From positions 203,899-267,898 of the forward strand of contig CBDFFM010000027.1 in NCBI GenBank assembly GCA_965246785.1: 64,000 bases of DNA. The letters are read 5' to 3'. A program made the position numbers and the translations under genes. This document shows positions 43,591-52,323 of the stretch, one piece after another. The notes below the pieces were generated by a model. The model searched no databases. It had not been told where the DNA came from and worked only from the letters and a program-made list of their open reading frames with translations. The DNA is from UBA1952 sp965246785 (GTDB lineage Bacteria > Bacteroidota > Bacteroidia > Chitinophagales > Chitinophagaceae). How positions within the stretch are numbered: position 1 is the stretch's first letter; each line of letters opens with the position of its first letter.

Positions 43591-44457
43591 ATGAAAGGCA
43601 TTATTCTCGCAGGGGGTTCAGGAACCCGGCTTTATCCGTTGACGATTGCCGTAAGCAAGCAGCTCATGCCGGTCTATGACAAGCCGATGATTTATTACCC
43701 ACTCAGCACCCTCATGCTGGCCGGCATTCGCGAAATCCTCATCATCACCACGCCGGGAGACCAGGAAGGCTTTAAGAAGCTGCTTGGCGATGGCAGCAAG
43801 CTGGGCTGTCGGTTTGAGTATGTCGTGCAGCCATCGCCGGACGGGCTGGCACAAGCCTTCATTCTCGGCGCGGATTTCATCGGGAAAGACCCGGTGGCGC
43901 TCGTGCTCGGCGACAATATCTTTTACGGCTCCGGCATGGGCATGCTGCTGCGCGAAAAGGCGAATCCGGATGGCGCAGTTGTATTTGCGTATCAGGTGCA
44001 TGATCCGGAGCGCTATGGCGTGGTGGAGTTTGATAAAGACTTCCGCGTCCTTTCCATAGAAGAAAAACCGGAGCTGCCAAAGAGCAACTATGCAGTGCCA
44101 GGCCTTTATTTCTACGACAACGATGTAGTGGACATCGCGATGAATCAAAAGCCTTCGCCGCGTGGCGAGTTGGAAATCACGGACGTCAACAAAACTTACT
44201 TAGAGCGCGGCAAGCTGGAGGTGGGCGTCCTTGACCGCGGCACCGCCTGGTTAGACACCGGCACTTTTGACTCGCTCATGGATGCCGGCAATTTCATCCA
44301 TGTCATTGAGAAGCGTCAGGGCATGAAAATCGGCTGCATTGAGGAGGTTGCCTACCGCAACGGCTGGATTAACGACGGCCAGTTGGAAGCCCTCGGTGCC
44401 TACTATGCCAAAAGCGGGTACGGTTCTTATTTGAAAGGTCTGGTGGGACAGGTTTGA
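43591..44457 (+). CDS. rfbA: Glucose-1-phosphate thymidylyltransferase
   Basis: 288 residues from ATG 43591 (MKGIILAGGSGTRLYPLTIA). It makes dTDP-glucose from dTTP and glucose-1-phosphate. SKQLMPVYDKPMIYYPLSTL, ALVLGDNIFYG and RGTAWLDTGTFDSLMDAGNF are standard RfbA motifs. The frame from 43465 runs through the repeat spacer and is not coding. With rfbB it gives 4-keto-6-deoxy sugar; rfbC and rfbD are not in the window. Confidence 0.95.
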   Translation: MKGIILAGGSGTRLYPLTIAVSKQLMPVYDKPMIYYPLSTLMLAGIREILIITTPGDQEGFKKLLGDGSKLGCRFEYVVQPSPDGLAQAFILGADFIGKDPVALVLGDNIFYGSGMGMLLREKANPDGAVVFAYQVHDPERYGVVEFDKDFRVLSIEEKPELPKSNYAVPGLYFYDNDVVDIAMNQKPSPRGELEITDVNKTYLERGKLEVGVLDRGTAWLDTGTFDSLMDAGNFIHVIEKRQGMKIGCIEEVAYRNGWINDGQLEALGAYYAKSGYGSYLKGLVGQV

Positions 44458-44520
44458 TTGTTGGAGCGTTGGAACATTCTGACAACACTCCAACATTCCA
44501 ACGCTTCAACATTCCAACCA
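44455..44520. repeat. GTTGGAA-word inverted repeat between rfbA and the glycosyltransferase
   Basis: TGTTGGAGCGTTGGAACATT pairs with AACATTCCAACGCTTCAACA with about three mismatches around a 10-nt loop. It begins at the rfbA stop codon and ends at the next ATG. Confidence 0.7.
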
Positions 44521-45639
44521 ATGAATCTCCTGCTCAACGCGTCAAACCTTCGCCATGGCGGCGGCAAGACGGTTGCCTTGCAGTTGATAAAAGGCCTTGC
44601 GCCCATTCGCCCCGACGATAAGATTTACGTCCTCGCACCGAAGACGGCGGAGTATGAAGCCGCCACAGCATTTCCAAACGTAACGCTGTTGCCCTTGTCG
44701 GAAAGCTACCATAATTCTTGGGTGAGCAAGATGTGGCACATGCACCAATCCTTCCCGAAGTGGTGCAAGCGGTTGGCTATTGACAAGGTCGTAAGCCTCG
44801 GTAATGCTGCGTTTCCGTCAAAAGGCTGCCCTCAGCTTGTTTACATCCAGCTTCCGCAGCTTGTCTATCACGAGTCACAGGCCTGGAAGCAGATGGAGAT
44901 GGGCGCCTTCCTGCGCAACAGCCTTATGGATAGCTACGTGGCGATGCACCTGCGCTATGCGTCTTCCTACGCCGTGCAGACGGACGTAATGAAGGCGCGC
45001 CTCATAGCCCGCTTCAAGTTGCCGGATGAGCGTGTGCACGTCTTGCCCAATGCGCCGTTGGAAGAGGGCGATGTGCATCCGAAGCCAATTTCTAGGTCTT
45101 TGCAGCCGATGAAGCTATTATTCCTCAGCCGCTATTATCCGCACAAGAATTTTGAAATTCTGCCGCGCGTTGCAGAGCTGCTGGAAGAGCGAAATATCCC
45201 TGTTGAGATTACGCTTACTATTACCAAGGACGAGGCGAAAGGCGCAGCGGCAGTGCTGGATACTTTGCGCGGCCACACTTCTATCCGCAACATTGGCCCT
45301 GTTAAGCTAACAGACGTCAGCAGGGTTGTGCAGGAGCATCACGGCGTCTTTCTGCCTTCACTTATGGAGTCCTTCTCCGGCGTGTATGCGGAGGCCCTGC
45401 TTCATCGCCGCCACATTTTTACAAGCCACTATGATTTTGCGACCGAGCTGCTGGGTGATGCCGCTTTTTACTTTGACCCGCTGCGTGCCGAGCATATCGT
45501 CGACGTGCTAGACGAGGTAATCAAGAATCCATCTATCCTTAGCCGTAAGCTACGTGCGCTTGAGGTAGCCGCGCAAAAAGCGCCGCGAATTGACGCCGTC
45601 TCGCGCTTGTTCTCGCGCATCATTGATACGTTTGCCTGA
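44521..45639 (+). CDS. Glycosyltransferase, GT4-like
   Basis: 372 residues from ATG 44521 (MNLLLNASNLRHGGGKTVAL). The fold is GT-B: LHVLPNAP-like (here ERVHVLPNAPLEEGD) and LLFLSRYYPHKNFEILPRVA open the C-terminal domain; VFLPSLMESFSGVYAEALLH carries the E-x7-E motif of retaining glycosyltransferases; HYDFATELLGDAAFYFDPLR follows. Its acceptor is unknown. It is in the polysaccharide set between rfbA and asnB. Confidence 0.88.
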   Translation: MNLLLNASNLRHGGGKTVALQLIKGLAPIRPDDKIYVLAPKTAEYEAATAFPNVTLLPLSESYHNSWVSKMWHMHQSFPKWCKRLAIDKVVSLGNAAFPSKGCPQLVYIQLPQLVYHESQAWKQMEMGAFLRNSLMDSYVAMHLRYASSYAVQTDVMKARLIARFKLPDERVHVLPNAPLEEGDVHPKPISRSLQPMKLLFLSRYYPHKNFEILPRVAELLEERNIPVEITLTITKDEAKGAAAVLDTLRGHTSIRNIGPVKLTDVSRVVQEHHGVFLPSLMESFSGVYAEALLHRRHIFTSHYDFATELLGDAAFYFDPLRAEHIVDVLDEVIKNPSILSRKLRALEVAAQKAPRIDAVSRLFSRIIDTFA

Positions 45640-45715
45640 CAGGTTGAACGGGTTGAGCAAGTTGAACTGTTTTGTTCCCGCCAAGCTGAATAGAGCTACC
45701 AATGCTTAATGGTTC

Positions 45716-45807
45716 CTGTCATTGCGGGCTTGACCCGCAATCGGCTAAATAATTGCACATGGCTCGTTTTGACACCGTCAGATTGCGGGTCAAGCCCGCA
45801 ATGACAG
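45716..45807. repeat. Perfect 27-bp inverted repeat
   Basis: CTGTCATTGCGGGCTTGACC and CGCAATC (45716-45742) is the exact reverse complement of 45781-45807. The loop is 38 nt. The sequence type (ATTGCGGGxxxxxCCCGCAAT with GTCA/TGAC ends) recurs in many unrelated genomes. No open gene is seen in the 225-bp gap. A CATCTTTG motif at 45834-45841 may be the asnB -7 element. Confidence 0.85.
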
Positions 45808-45864
45808 CTTTGATTAAGCTGTAGTTCAATCATCATCTTTGCAAACCAATTCATCCAACTCAGC

Positions 45865-47736
45865 ATGTGCGGTATAGCCGGCGGCATTCGCCACAGACTT
45901 ACTGAAGGAGAGGCGGCACAAGTCTTAGCCCGGCTGCACCATCGCGGCCCGGATGCAAACGGCATCTGGCAAGGCGAAGGCGTGTGGCTTGCCAATACGC
46001 GGCTCGCCATTCAGGATTTGTCAGCAGCGGGCGCGCAACCGATGCGCACGGCGGATAGAGCCTATACGATTGTTTACAATGGTGAGCTGTATAACGCGCC
46101 ACTTCTGCGCCGCCGGCTGGAAGGCGAAGGCCTAACCTTCCAGACGCATTGCGATACGGAAGTGCTCCTGTACGCATATGCGCAATGGGGGCCGGACTGC
46201 CTGAACGAGTTGGAAGGCGACTTTGCTTTTGCCGTTTGGAATGAGATGCGTAAGGAACTATTCATCGCCCGCGACCCAATGGGCGTAAAGCCGCTGTATA
46301 TCTACGATGACGGTCGCCAATTGCTCTTCGCTTCCGAAATCAAAGCTTTGCTGCATCTGCCGGGGCTGGATTATTCGCTGAAGCCGGACGTGTTTCGCGA
46401 CTACCTGCTTTACCTCTACAGCCCTTCCGAGGCGACGCCTTTCCGTTACATAAAGAAGCTGCTGCCGGGGCATTGCCTGCGGCTGAATGAGCAGGATTGG
46501 AATACAAAGCCGCTGGGCTATCATCAATTGCGTTTTGATGTCGCGCATTCTAAAACTGAAAGGGAATGGAAGGCCGAGCTTGATGAAACCTTTAGCGGAA
46601 TAGTCCGGCGGCAATTGCATTCCGATGCGCCGGTTGGACTCATGCTTTCCGGCGGGCTGGACTCCGGTCTGATTGCTGCGCTGGCGCAAAAGGGTCGGAC
46701 AGAAACGCCTTTGCATGCTTTCACCATCAATACCGGCGCAGGAATGGCAGCCGAAGGTTTTGAGGAAGATATTCACTACGCGCGGCTGCTTGCGGGCCAA
46801 CTAAACCTGCCGCTAACAGAAGTTTCCGGCGATTTGCAGCCAGATGGGGCCTGGATTGATAAGCTGGTATGGGACTTAGACGAGCCGCAGGCTGACCCCG
46901 CCGCATGGTACACCGGCGCAATCGCCGAAGCCGCGCGTGCGCAAGGCGTCAAAGTTTTGCTCAGCGGCACGGGCGGCGATGATGTCTTTTCCGGCTACCG
47001 GCGGCATCAGGCTATTCCGTTATTCAGGCTCATGCGCTTCATTCCAAAAGGTACGAAAAGGCTCCTAAGCTGCTTACCGGCAAAGCCTGCAGCATTGCGA
47101 CGTTTGGGAAAGCTGTTGTCAGCGGCAGGATTAAAGGAACGGCAAGCCGCGATACATAGCCATTTCTGGACGCAGCCGGAAGACGCTTCCGCATTATTAT
47201 TGCCGACAGCACAGCCGTCGGCGAACCCGTACGCGCATTTTGAATCGCTGCTTGAAGAAATCGGCGATGGGCAATGCCTGCTGCAACAGATGCTCCTATG
47301 GGAGCAGTGTGCTTTCCTGCCGCACCACAATCTGACCTACATGGATAAAATGGGCATGGCGCATTCGGTAGAAATTCGCGTCCCCTTTGCTGACCGGCAG
47401 CTTGTGGCACTTGCAGCTACGATGCCACCTTCCCTTAAATTGAATGGCAGAACAACAAAAGTAATTTTGCGGGAAGTCGCCAAACCTTATCTACCCAACG
47501 ACGTCATTCATCGTAGCAAGACCGGCTTCGGCGCGCCATTGCGTAGCTGGATGCGCGGGTCGCTACGAGAAACTGTTGAGGAACGGCTAAGCGATGCTTC
47601 GTTTCTTAACCGAGGCATCTTTGACGCGGCTGCCATCAACGCTTTGATTAAATACAATGAAGGCAGCCGACGAGACGGCGCGTACACGCTATTTTCGCTG
47701 CTTTGCATAGAAAGCTGGCTGCGGCAGTTTACATGA
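45865..47736 (+). CDS. asnB: Asparagine synthase (glutamine-hydrolysing)
   Basis: 623 residues. MCGIAGGIRH starts with the catalytic Cys of the glutaminase domain, followed by LHHRGPDANGIWQ and YNGELYNAPLLRRRL. The synthetase domain has LMLSGGLDSGLIAALA, the PP-loop, and VRVPFADRQL-like (here EIRVPFADRQLVALAATMPP). Such genes inside surface-polysaccharide loci often amidate uronic-acid sugars rather than make asparagine. Which applies here is not clear. Its stop overlaps the next start by 4 bp (ATGA). Confidence 0.92.
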   Translation: MCGIAGGIRHRLTEGEAAQVLARLHHRGPDANGIWQGEGVWLANTRLAIQDLSAAGAQPMRTADRAYTIVYNGELYNAPLLRRRLEGEGLTFQTHCDTEVLLYAYAQWGPDCLNELEGDFAFAVWNEMRKELFIARDPMGVKPLYIYDDGRQLLFASEIKALLHLPGLDYSLKPDVFRDYLLYLYSPSEATPFRYIKKLLPGHCLRLNEQDWNTKPLGYHQLRFDVAHSKTEREWKAELDETFSGIVRRQLHSDAPVGLMLSGGLDSGLIAALAQKGRTETPLHAFTINTGAGMAAEGFEEDIHYARLLAGQLNLPLTEVSGDLQPDGAWIDKLVWDLDEPQADPAAWYTGAIAEAARAQGVKVLLSGTGGDDVFSGYRRHQAIPLFRLMRFIPKGTKRLLSCLPAKPAALRRLGKLLSAAGLKERQAAIHSHFWTQPEDASALLLPTAQPSANPYAHFESLLEEIGDGQCLLQQMLLWEQCAFLPHHNLTYMDKMGMAHSVEIRVPFADRQLVALAATMPPSLKLNGRTTKVILREVAKPYLPNDVIHRSKTGFGAPLRSWMRGSLRETVEERLSDASFLNRGIFDAAAINALIKYNEGSRRDGAYTLFSLLCIESWLRQFT

Positions 47737-49803
47737 AGCAACTCATCCTCCCCTTCAACACCGGCAAGCCGCAGCTCATAGATGTGTCCGCGCCGGTGGT
47801 GCAGCCGGGAGAGGTGCTCATCCGCACAACAGCAAGCGTCATCTCCACCGGTACAGAGCGGATGCTGATGGAGTTTGGGCAAGCTGGATGGCTCGGAAAG
47901 CTGCGGCAGCAGCCGGGAAAAGGCGAAGCAGGTTTTTGATAAAATAAAGACGGACGGCATTGCGCCAACCATCAAGGCAGTGCGCAGCAAGTTAGACGCG
48001 CCTATTCCACTCGGCTACAGCAGCGCAGGCGTTGCTATAGGTGTTGGCGCGGGCATTTTAGATATAAAGATTGGCGACCGGGTCGCCTCCAATGGCCCTC
48101 ATGTAGAAATCGTAAGTGTGCCACGCAATCTGGTGGCAAAAATCCCGGACGGCGTTTCGGACGAAGCTGCGGCCTTCACTGTGCTTGGCGCTATAGCGCT
48201 GCAAGGTATCCGGCTGGCCGCGCCCACTTTTGGTGAAACGGTTATGGTGATTGGTTTAGGCTTAATCGGGCAGCTCACGGCTCAGCTACTGCTGGCTAAT
48301 GGCTGTCGGGTCATAGGTACCGACCTGAATGCCGGGCGGCTGAATTTAGCGGCAAATAAAGGCGTGCAACCGCTCGCTCAGGCATCGGGTGATGCGGTTC
48401 GCACGCTAACCGGCGGGCATGGCGCTGATGCAGTCATCATTGCCGCCTCAGGCGGTGAGGGTTTATTAGAATTGGCCGCTGATATGTGTCGCAAGCGTGG
48501 ACGGATTGTACTTACAGGCGTGGCGGATATGAAATTGAGCCGCGATGCTTTTTTCAAAAAAGAACTGACTTTTCAGGTAAGCGCATCCTATGGACCGGGC
48601 CGTTATGACCGCGCGTATGAGCAGGGCGGGCTGGACTATCCTATAGGCTATGTACGCTGGACAGAGGGGCGGAATTTTGACGCTGTGCTGAACGCTCTGG
48701 AACGCGGGCTGTTGGATGTTGCGCCACTCATTTCTAGACGAACTCCTTTTGAAGGTGCTGTCGCCGCTTACGATGATTTGGACAAGCCGGAGCATTTGGT
48801 GACGCTTTTCACCTATTCCGCTGAAATAGCGGATTACCGGGCGCCAATTATGCAAACATCCGCCGCGTCCGGCGGCATTACGCTCATTGGCGCAGGTGCT
48901 TTTGCGGCTGGAGTGCTATTGCCTGCGCTGAAGAAGACAGGCGCTTCCATAGCAGCCATCATCAGCAAGAACGGCTTGTCTGCGGCAACGCTTGCGCAGA
49001 AGCACGGCATTGCTCATTCGGCGACGGACACTGACCATCTCTGGAAAGATGAAAGTATAGGAGCAGTGATGATTGCGACACCACACAACGCTCATGCGTC
49101 GCTCACAGCCGCGGCATTGCGCGCTGGCAAAGCTGTATTTGTGGAAAAGCCTTTGGCATTGAGCCGCGAGGAACTGGAAAGCATACAAGATGTTTTGCAA
49201 GCACAAGGAGGCCATCTGACCGTCGGCTTCAACCGGCGTTTTGCGCCGCTTGCTGTTTGCGCAAAGGAACTATTGAATGGCCTCGCCGGCCCGGTAAACA
49301 TGGTCATCACTGTCAACGCCGGCACCATCCCCGCTAATCACTGGGCGGCAGACCGCGAGACCGGCGGCGGAAGATTGCTGGGCGAGGCTTGTCATTTTAT
49401 TGACCTTGCACGCGCGTTTGTTGGGAATCCTATTACTGTAGTTTGCGCGAATGGCATGAACGAGGATGTAAGCATTTTGCTGCGCTACGCGGACGGCTCC
49501 AATGCCGTTGTGAATTATTTCAGCAACGGCAGTAAGCGGTATGATAAGGAGCGCATAGAGCTTTACCGTGCCGGCTGTACGATTATAATTGAGAACTGGC
49601 GTAGCCTGCGTAGCTACGGCTTTAAGAAGGATGTTTCTAAAAAGGCTGCGCAGGATAAAGGGCATGAGGCACTGATTGCAGCGTGGGTAAAAAGTCTGAA
49701 AGGAGGTGTCCCGCCTATACCAGTTCAAGAGTTGCTCAATAGCTCGTCGGCCACGCTGGCGGTGGAAGAGAGCCTGATTAATGGGAGTTGGATACACTTA
49801 TAG
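47733..49803 (+). pseudogene. Zn-type dehydrogenase/Gfo-Idh-MocA fusion oxidoreductase, one frameshift
   Basis: A two-domain protein of about 690 residues. It starts at ATG 47733 (MKQLILPFNTGKPQLIDVSA), overlapping asnB by 4 bp. The first 350 or so residues are a medium-chain (alcohol-dehydrogenase-like) domain (GYSSAGVAIGVGAGILDIKI; GETVMVIGLGLIGQLTAQLL). The second is a Gfo/Idh/MocA domain (FVEKPLALSREELESI; GRLLGEACHFIDLARAF). The frame breaks at GGGAAAAGG, 47915-47923; removing one G gives RQQPEKAKQVFDKIKTDG, as expected. Relatives lie in capsule or heparin-like loci. The break may be a sequencing error. Confidence 0.85.
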
Positions 49804-49813
49804 CGCCTATTTT

Positions 49814-49833
49814 CCCCGGACTGAAGTCCGGGG
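49814..49833. repeat. Perfect short hairpin
   Basis: CCCCGGACT-GA-AGTCCGGGG, a 9-bp perfect stem with a two-base loop, just past the oxidoreductase stop. It lacks a T tract, so it resembles a REP-type element more than a standard terminator. Confidence 0.7.
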
Positions 49834-49900
49834 TTGAGGATGTCTGGTGATTGGCTAAAGCCGCTGCTGCACTTTCTTACCTTCGTCCGCCTTTCCTGCT

Positions 49901-50512
49901 ATGCACACATTCTGGATTTTTACGCAGCCGCTCATCGCCGCCTTTACGGGTTGGTTTACGACCTGGATTGCCATCTACATGCTCTTTCATCCGCGGGAGC
50001 CAAAGCGGTTTTTAGGCATTACCATTCAGGGCATTTTTCCAAAGCGCCAAAATCAATTCGCCGCGAAGCTGGGCACGACAGTGGCAACGGAACTGCTCCA
50101 TTTCAATGACATCGCTGCACAGATTAAAGACCCATCGCAGCTACAAGGTCTGATGCCGGGTATTGAGACGCATATAGATGAGTTTCTGCAAAAGCGTCTT
50201 GCTGAAAAGCTGCCTGTTCTGGCAATGTTTCTTTCCCCAGAAATCACGCAGACAATTAAGGTGGGATTGATGGAAGAAATTGAGTCGATGCTACCGGCGG
50301 TCATCGGGCAATTTGCGGATTCGCTGAGCAATAAGATTGACGTAGAGAAAATGGTGACAGAAAAGGTGGCGGCCTTCTCAAGCGACCGGCTGGAAGCGCT
50401 ACTGCTGGCGGTGATGACGAAGGAGTTTCGCTTCGTGGAGCTGATTGGCGGGGTGCTGGGCTTTGTGATTGGCCTGATACAGATGGCCTTTTCACTTTGG
50501 ATGGGCAAATAG
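49901..50512 (+). CDS. DUF445 family membrane protein
   Basis: 203 residues. One N-terminal membrane segment (FTQPLIAAFTGWFTTWIAIY) begins the GWxTN-like DUF445 signature and MLFHPREPKRFLGITIQGIF, PKRQNQFAAKLGTTVATELL follow; a second hydrophobic stretch (LIGGVLGFVIGLIQMAFSLW) is at the end. DUF445 proteins sit in the inner membrane with a long helical domain; function unknown. It is shorter than the 400-residue proteobacterial forms, a common variant. Confidence 0.85.
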   Translation: MHTFWIFTQPLIAAFTGWFTTWIAIYMLFHPREPKRFLGITIQGIFPKRQNQFAAKLGTTVATELLHFNDIAAQIKDPSQLQGLMPGIETHIDEFLQKRLAEKLPVLAMFLSPEITQTIKVGLMEEIESMLPAVIGQFADSLSNKIDVEKMVTEKVAAFSSDRLEALLLAVMTKEFRFVELIGGVLGFVIGLIQMAFSLWMGK

Positions 50513-50529
50513 CAACTTGCCTAAATTTG
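50496..50529 (+). promoter_or_regulatory. hmgA promoter, TTTG-N22-TAAATTTG
   Basis: TAAATTTG at 50522-50529 matches the Bacteroidota -7 element 19 nt before the hmgA ATG. A TTTG at 50496-50499 lies 22 nt upstream, slightly longer than the usual spacing. Confidence 0.55.
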
Positions 50530-50548
50530 AGTAAGAAACTTTTTAAGG

Positions 50549-51709
50549 ATGCCCCACTACTTCACCCTCGGCCAGATACCCCACAAGCGCCACACGCAAT
50601 TCCGCCGCCCGGATGGCGCGCTTTACTCCGAGCAGCTTTTCTCTACCGAAGGTTTTTCGGATGAGTACACCTTGCTCTACCACACGCATCCGCCGACCGT
50701 AATCATACGCACAGAAGAGCCGGTGGATGTTTCGCCGAAGGCGGCGCATGATAATATCCTTAAGCCCCGCGCCTTTATGGGATACGGCACGCAGCCGGAA
50801 GCCGAATGGCTCGCCAGCCGCAAGATTGCGCTCTTCAATAACGACTGTCAGCTTTCCTTCGCTGCACCGCAGGGTGGACTTGGCGAAGACATTTTTTACA
50901 AGAATGCCGATGCCGATGAGGTACTCTTTATTCACGAAGGCACGGGGCATGTGCGCACGCAATACGGCAAGCTGCCCTTCTCTTACGGCGACTATGTGGT
51001 GCTGCCGCGCGGGACGATTTATGCCATTGAGTTTGACACGCCGGACAATCGCCTGTTCGTGATTGAATCCTTTGGGCCAATTCGCTTTCCGAAGCGATAC
51101 CTGAGCAAGACGGGGCAGCTTTTAGAACATTCGCCGTACTGCGAGCGGGACATACGGAAGCCGCAGGATTTGGAGACGATTGACCGCACGGGCGAGTTCC
51201 TCATTAAGGTGAAGAAGCGCGGCCTCCTCTACAACATCTGGTACAAGCATCACCCGATGGATGTGGTGGGCTGGGATGGCTGCGATTATCCTTACATCTT
51301 CTCCATCCACGACTTTGAGCCGATTACCGGGCGCGTGCATCAGCCGCCGCCGGTGCATCAGACTTTTGACGGGCACAACTTCGTCATCTGCTCTTTTGTG
51401 CCGCGCAAGTATGATTATCATCCGCTTTCCATCCCCGCGCCTTACAACCATTCCAATATTGACTCCGACGAGGTGCTCTATTATGTGGACGGCGACTTTA
51501 TGAGCCGCAAGCATGTGGAGCGCGGGATGATTACGCTGCACCCTTCGGGCATCCCACACGGGCCGCACCCAGGCACGGTGGAGAAGAGCATTGGCAAGGA
51601 GGAGACGAAAGAGCTGGCGGTGATGGTGGATACGTTTCATCCGCTGAAAATGACGGCGCATGCGGCGGGGCTGGAGGATGATAGGTATGCGTTTAGCTGG
51701 ACGGAGTAA
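50549..51709 (+). CDS. hmgA: Homogentisate 1,2-dioxygenase
   Basis: 386 residues. It opens the ring of homogentisate in tyrosine degradation, an iron enzyme. DEVLFIHEGTGHVRTQYGKL, SYGDYVVLPRGTIY and LYYVDGDFMSRKHVERGMIT, LHPSGIPHGPHPG contain the His/Glu/His ligands of the HmgA fold. Length fits the shorter bacterial subgroup. The last 30 residues (TFHPLKMTAHAAGLEDDRYA and FSWTE) are repeated as a remnant after hicBA at 52174. hpd, the step before, is 4.3 kb downstream. Confidence 0.93.
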   Translation: MPHYFTLGQIPHKRHTQFRRPDGALYSEQLFSTEGFSDEYTLLYHTHPPTVIIRTEEPVDVSPKAAHDNILKPRAFMGYGTQPEAEWLASRKIALFNNDCQLSFAAPQGGLGEDIFYKNADADEVLFIHEGTGHVRTQYGKLPFSYGDYVVLPRGTIYAIEFDTPDNRLFVIESFGPIRFPKRYLSKTGQLLEHSPYCERDIRKPQDLETIDRTGEFLIKVKKRGLLYNIWYKHHPMDVVGWDGCDYPYIFSIHDFEPITGRVHQPPPVHQTFDGHNFVICSFVPRKYDYHPLSIPAPYNHSNIDSDEVLYYVDGDFMSRKHVERGMITLHPSGIPHGPHPGTVEKSIGKEETKELAVMVDTFHPLKMTAHAAGLEDDRYAFSWTE

Positions 51710-51733
51710 GCGTATCTTTAGAATGCAACAATC

Positions 51734-51937
51734 ATGAAACTCAAAGTAATCATTCACGAGGCCAAAGAGGGCGGGCTTTGGGCTGAAGTGCCCGCTTTGC
51801 CCGGATGCGTAACCCAAGCCGAAACGATGGAAGAATTGCTGCCCAATATTTACGAAGCGGTGGAAGGCTGCCTGTCCGTGGATATTGAGCCTTCATCCAT
51901 CCGCACGCCCGACCGTGTATTGGAGATTGCCGTATGA
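51734..51937 (+). CDS. hicB: HicB family antitoxin
   Basis: 67 residues (MKLKVIIHEAKEGGLWAEVP; LPGCVTQAETMEELLPNIYE; AVEGCLSVDI). This is the short HicB fold that neutralises HicA, with no DNA-binding tail. It is 24 bp after hmgA. TATCTTTA at 51713-51720 looks like its own -7 element. Its last 4 bp overlap hicA. Antitoxin-first order is one of the two known arrangements. Confidence 0.9.
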   Translation: MKLKVIIHEAKEGGLWAEVPALPGCVTQAETMEELLPNIYEAVEGCLSVDIEPSSIRTPDRVLEIAV

Positions 51938-52140
51938 AGACCGTTTCCGGTAAAGACTTCTGCAAGAAGCTGGAGGCTAAAGGCTGGATGCTGAAACGCA
52001 TCAACGGCAGCCATCACATTTATGGAAAGGCGGGCAAGACGGAAATCATTTCTGTGCCCGTTCATAAGAATGACGATTTAAAGGAGGGGCTGCAAAGAAA
52101 GCTAATGGAGATTGCGGAAATTGCGGATGCGGAACTTTAA
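51934..52140 (+). CDS. hicA: HicA family toxin (mRNA interferase)
   Basis: 68 residues (MKTVSGKDFCKKLEAKGWML; RINGSHHIYGKAG; ISVPVHKNDDLKEGLQRKLM). GSHHIY holds the catalytic His of HicA, a double-stranded-RNA-binding-fold ribonuclease that cleaves mRNA. It overlaps hicB by 4 bp. A remnant of the hmgA 3' end follows 33 bp later. Confidence 0.9.
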   Translation: MKTVSGKDFCKKLEAKGWMLKRINGSHHIYGKAGKTEIISVPVHKNDDLKEGLQRKLMEIAEIADAEL

Positions 52141-52173
52141 GTGCATATCCTTTGGTAATTGTTGAAATAGCAT

Positions 52174-52284
52174 GTGAAGAATAAGGCATTGACATTAATG
52201 GTAAATACCTTTCATCCGCTGAAGATGACGGCCTATGCGGCGGGGTTAGAAGATGATAGGTATGCATTTAGCTGGACGGAGTAG
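52174..52284 (+). pseudogene. Second copy of the hmgA 3' end
   Basis: The frame reads VKNKALTLMVNTFHPLKMTA then YAAGLEDDRYAFSWTE and stop. It matches the last 35 or so residues of HmgA (ELAVMVDTFHPLKMTAHAAG and on) with a handful of differences, and the DNA is also similar. It has no start region of its own. The copy is more A+T-rich at third positions. The two copies flank hicBA like a duplicated target. Confidence 0.88.
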
Positions 52285-52323
52285 ATTTTTAAATTCACTC
52301 ACTTTGTTGAAGCTGTTATTGCC

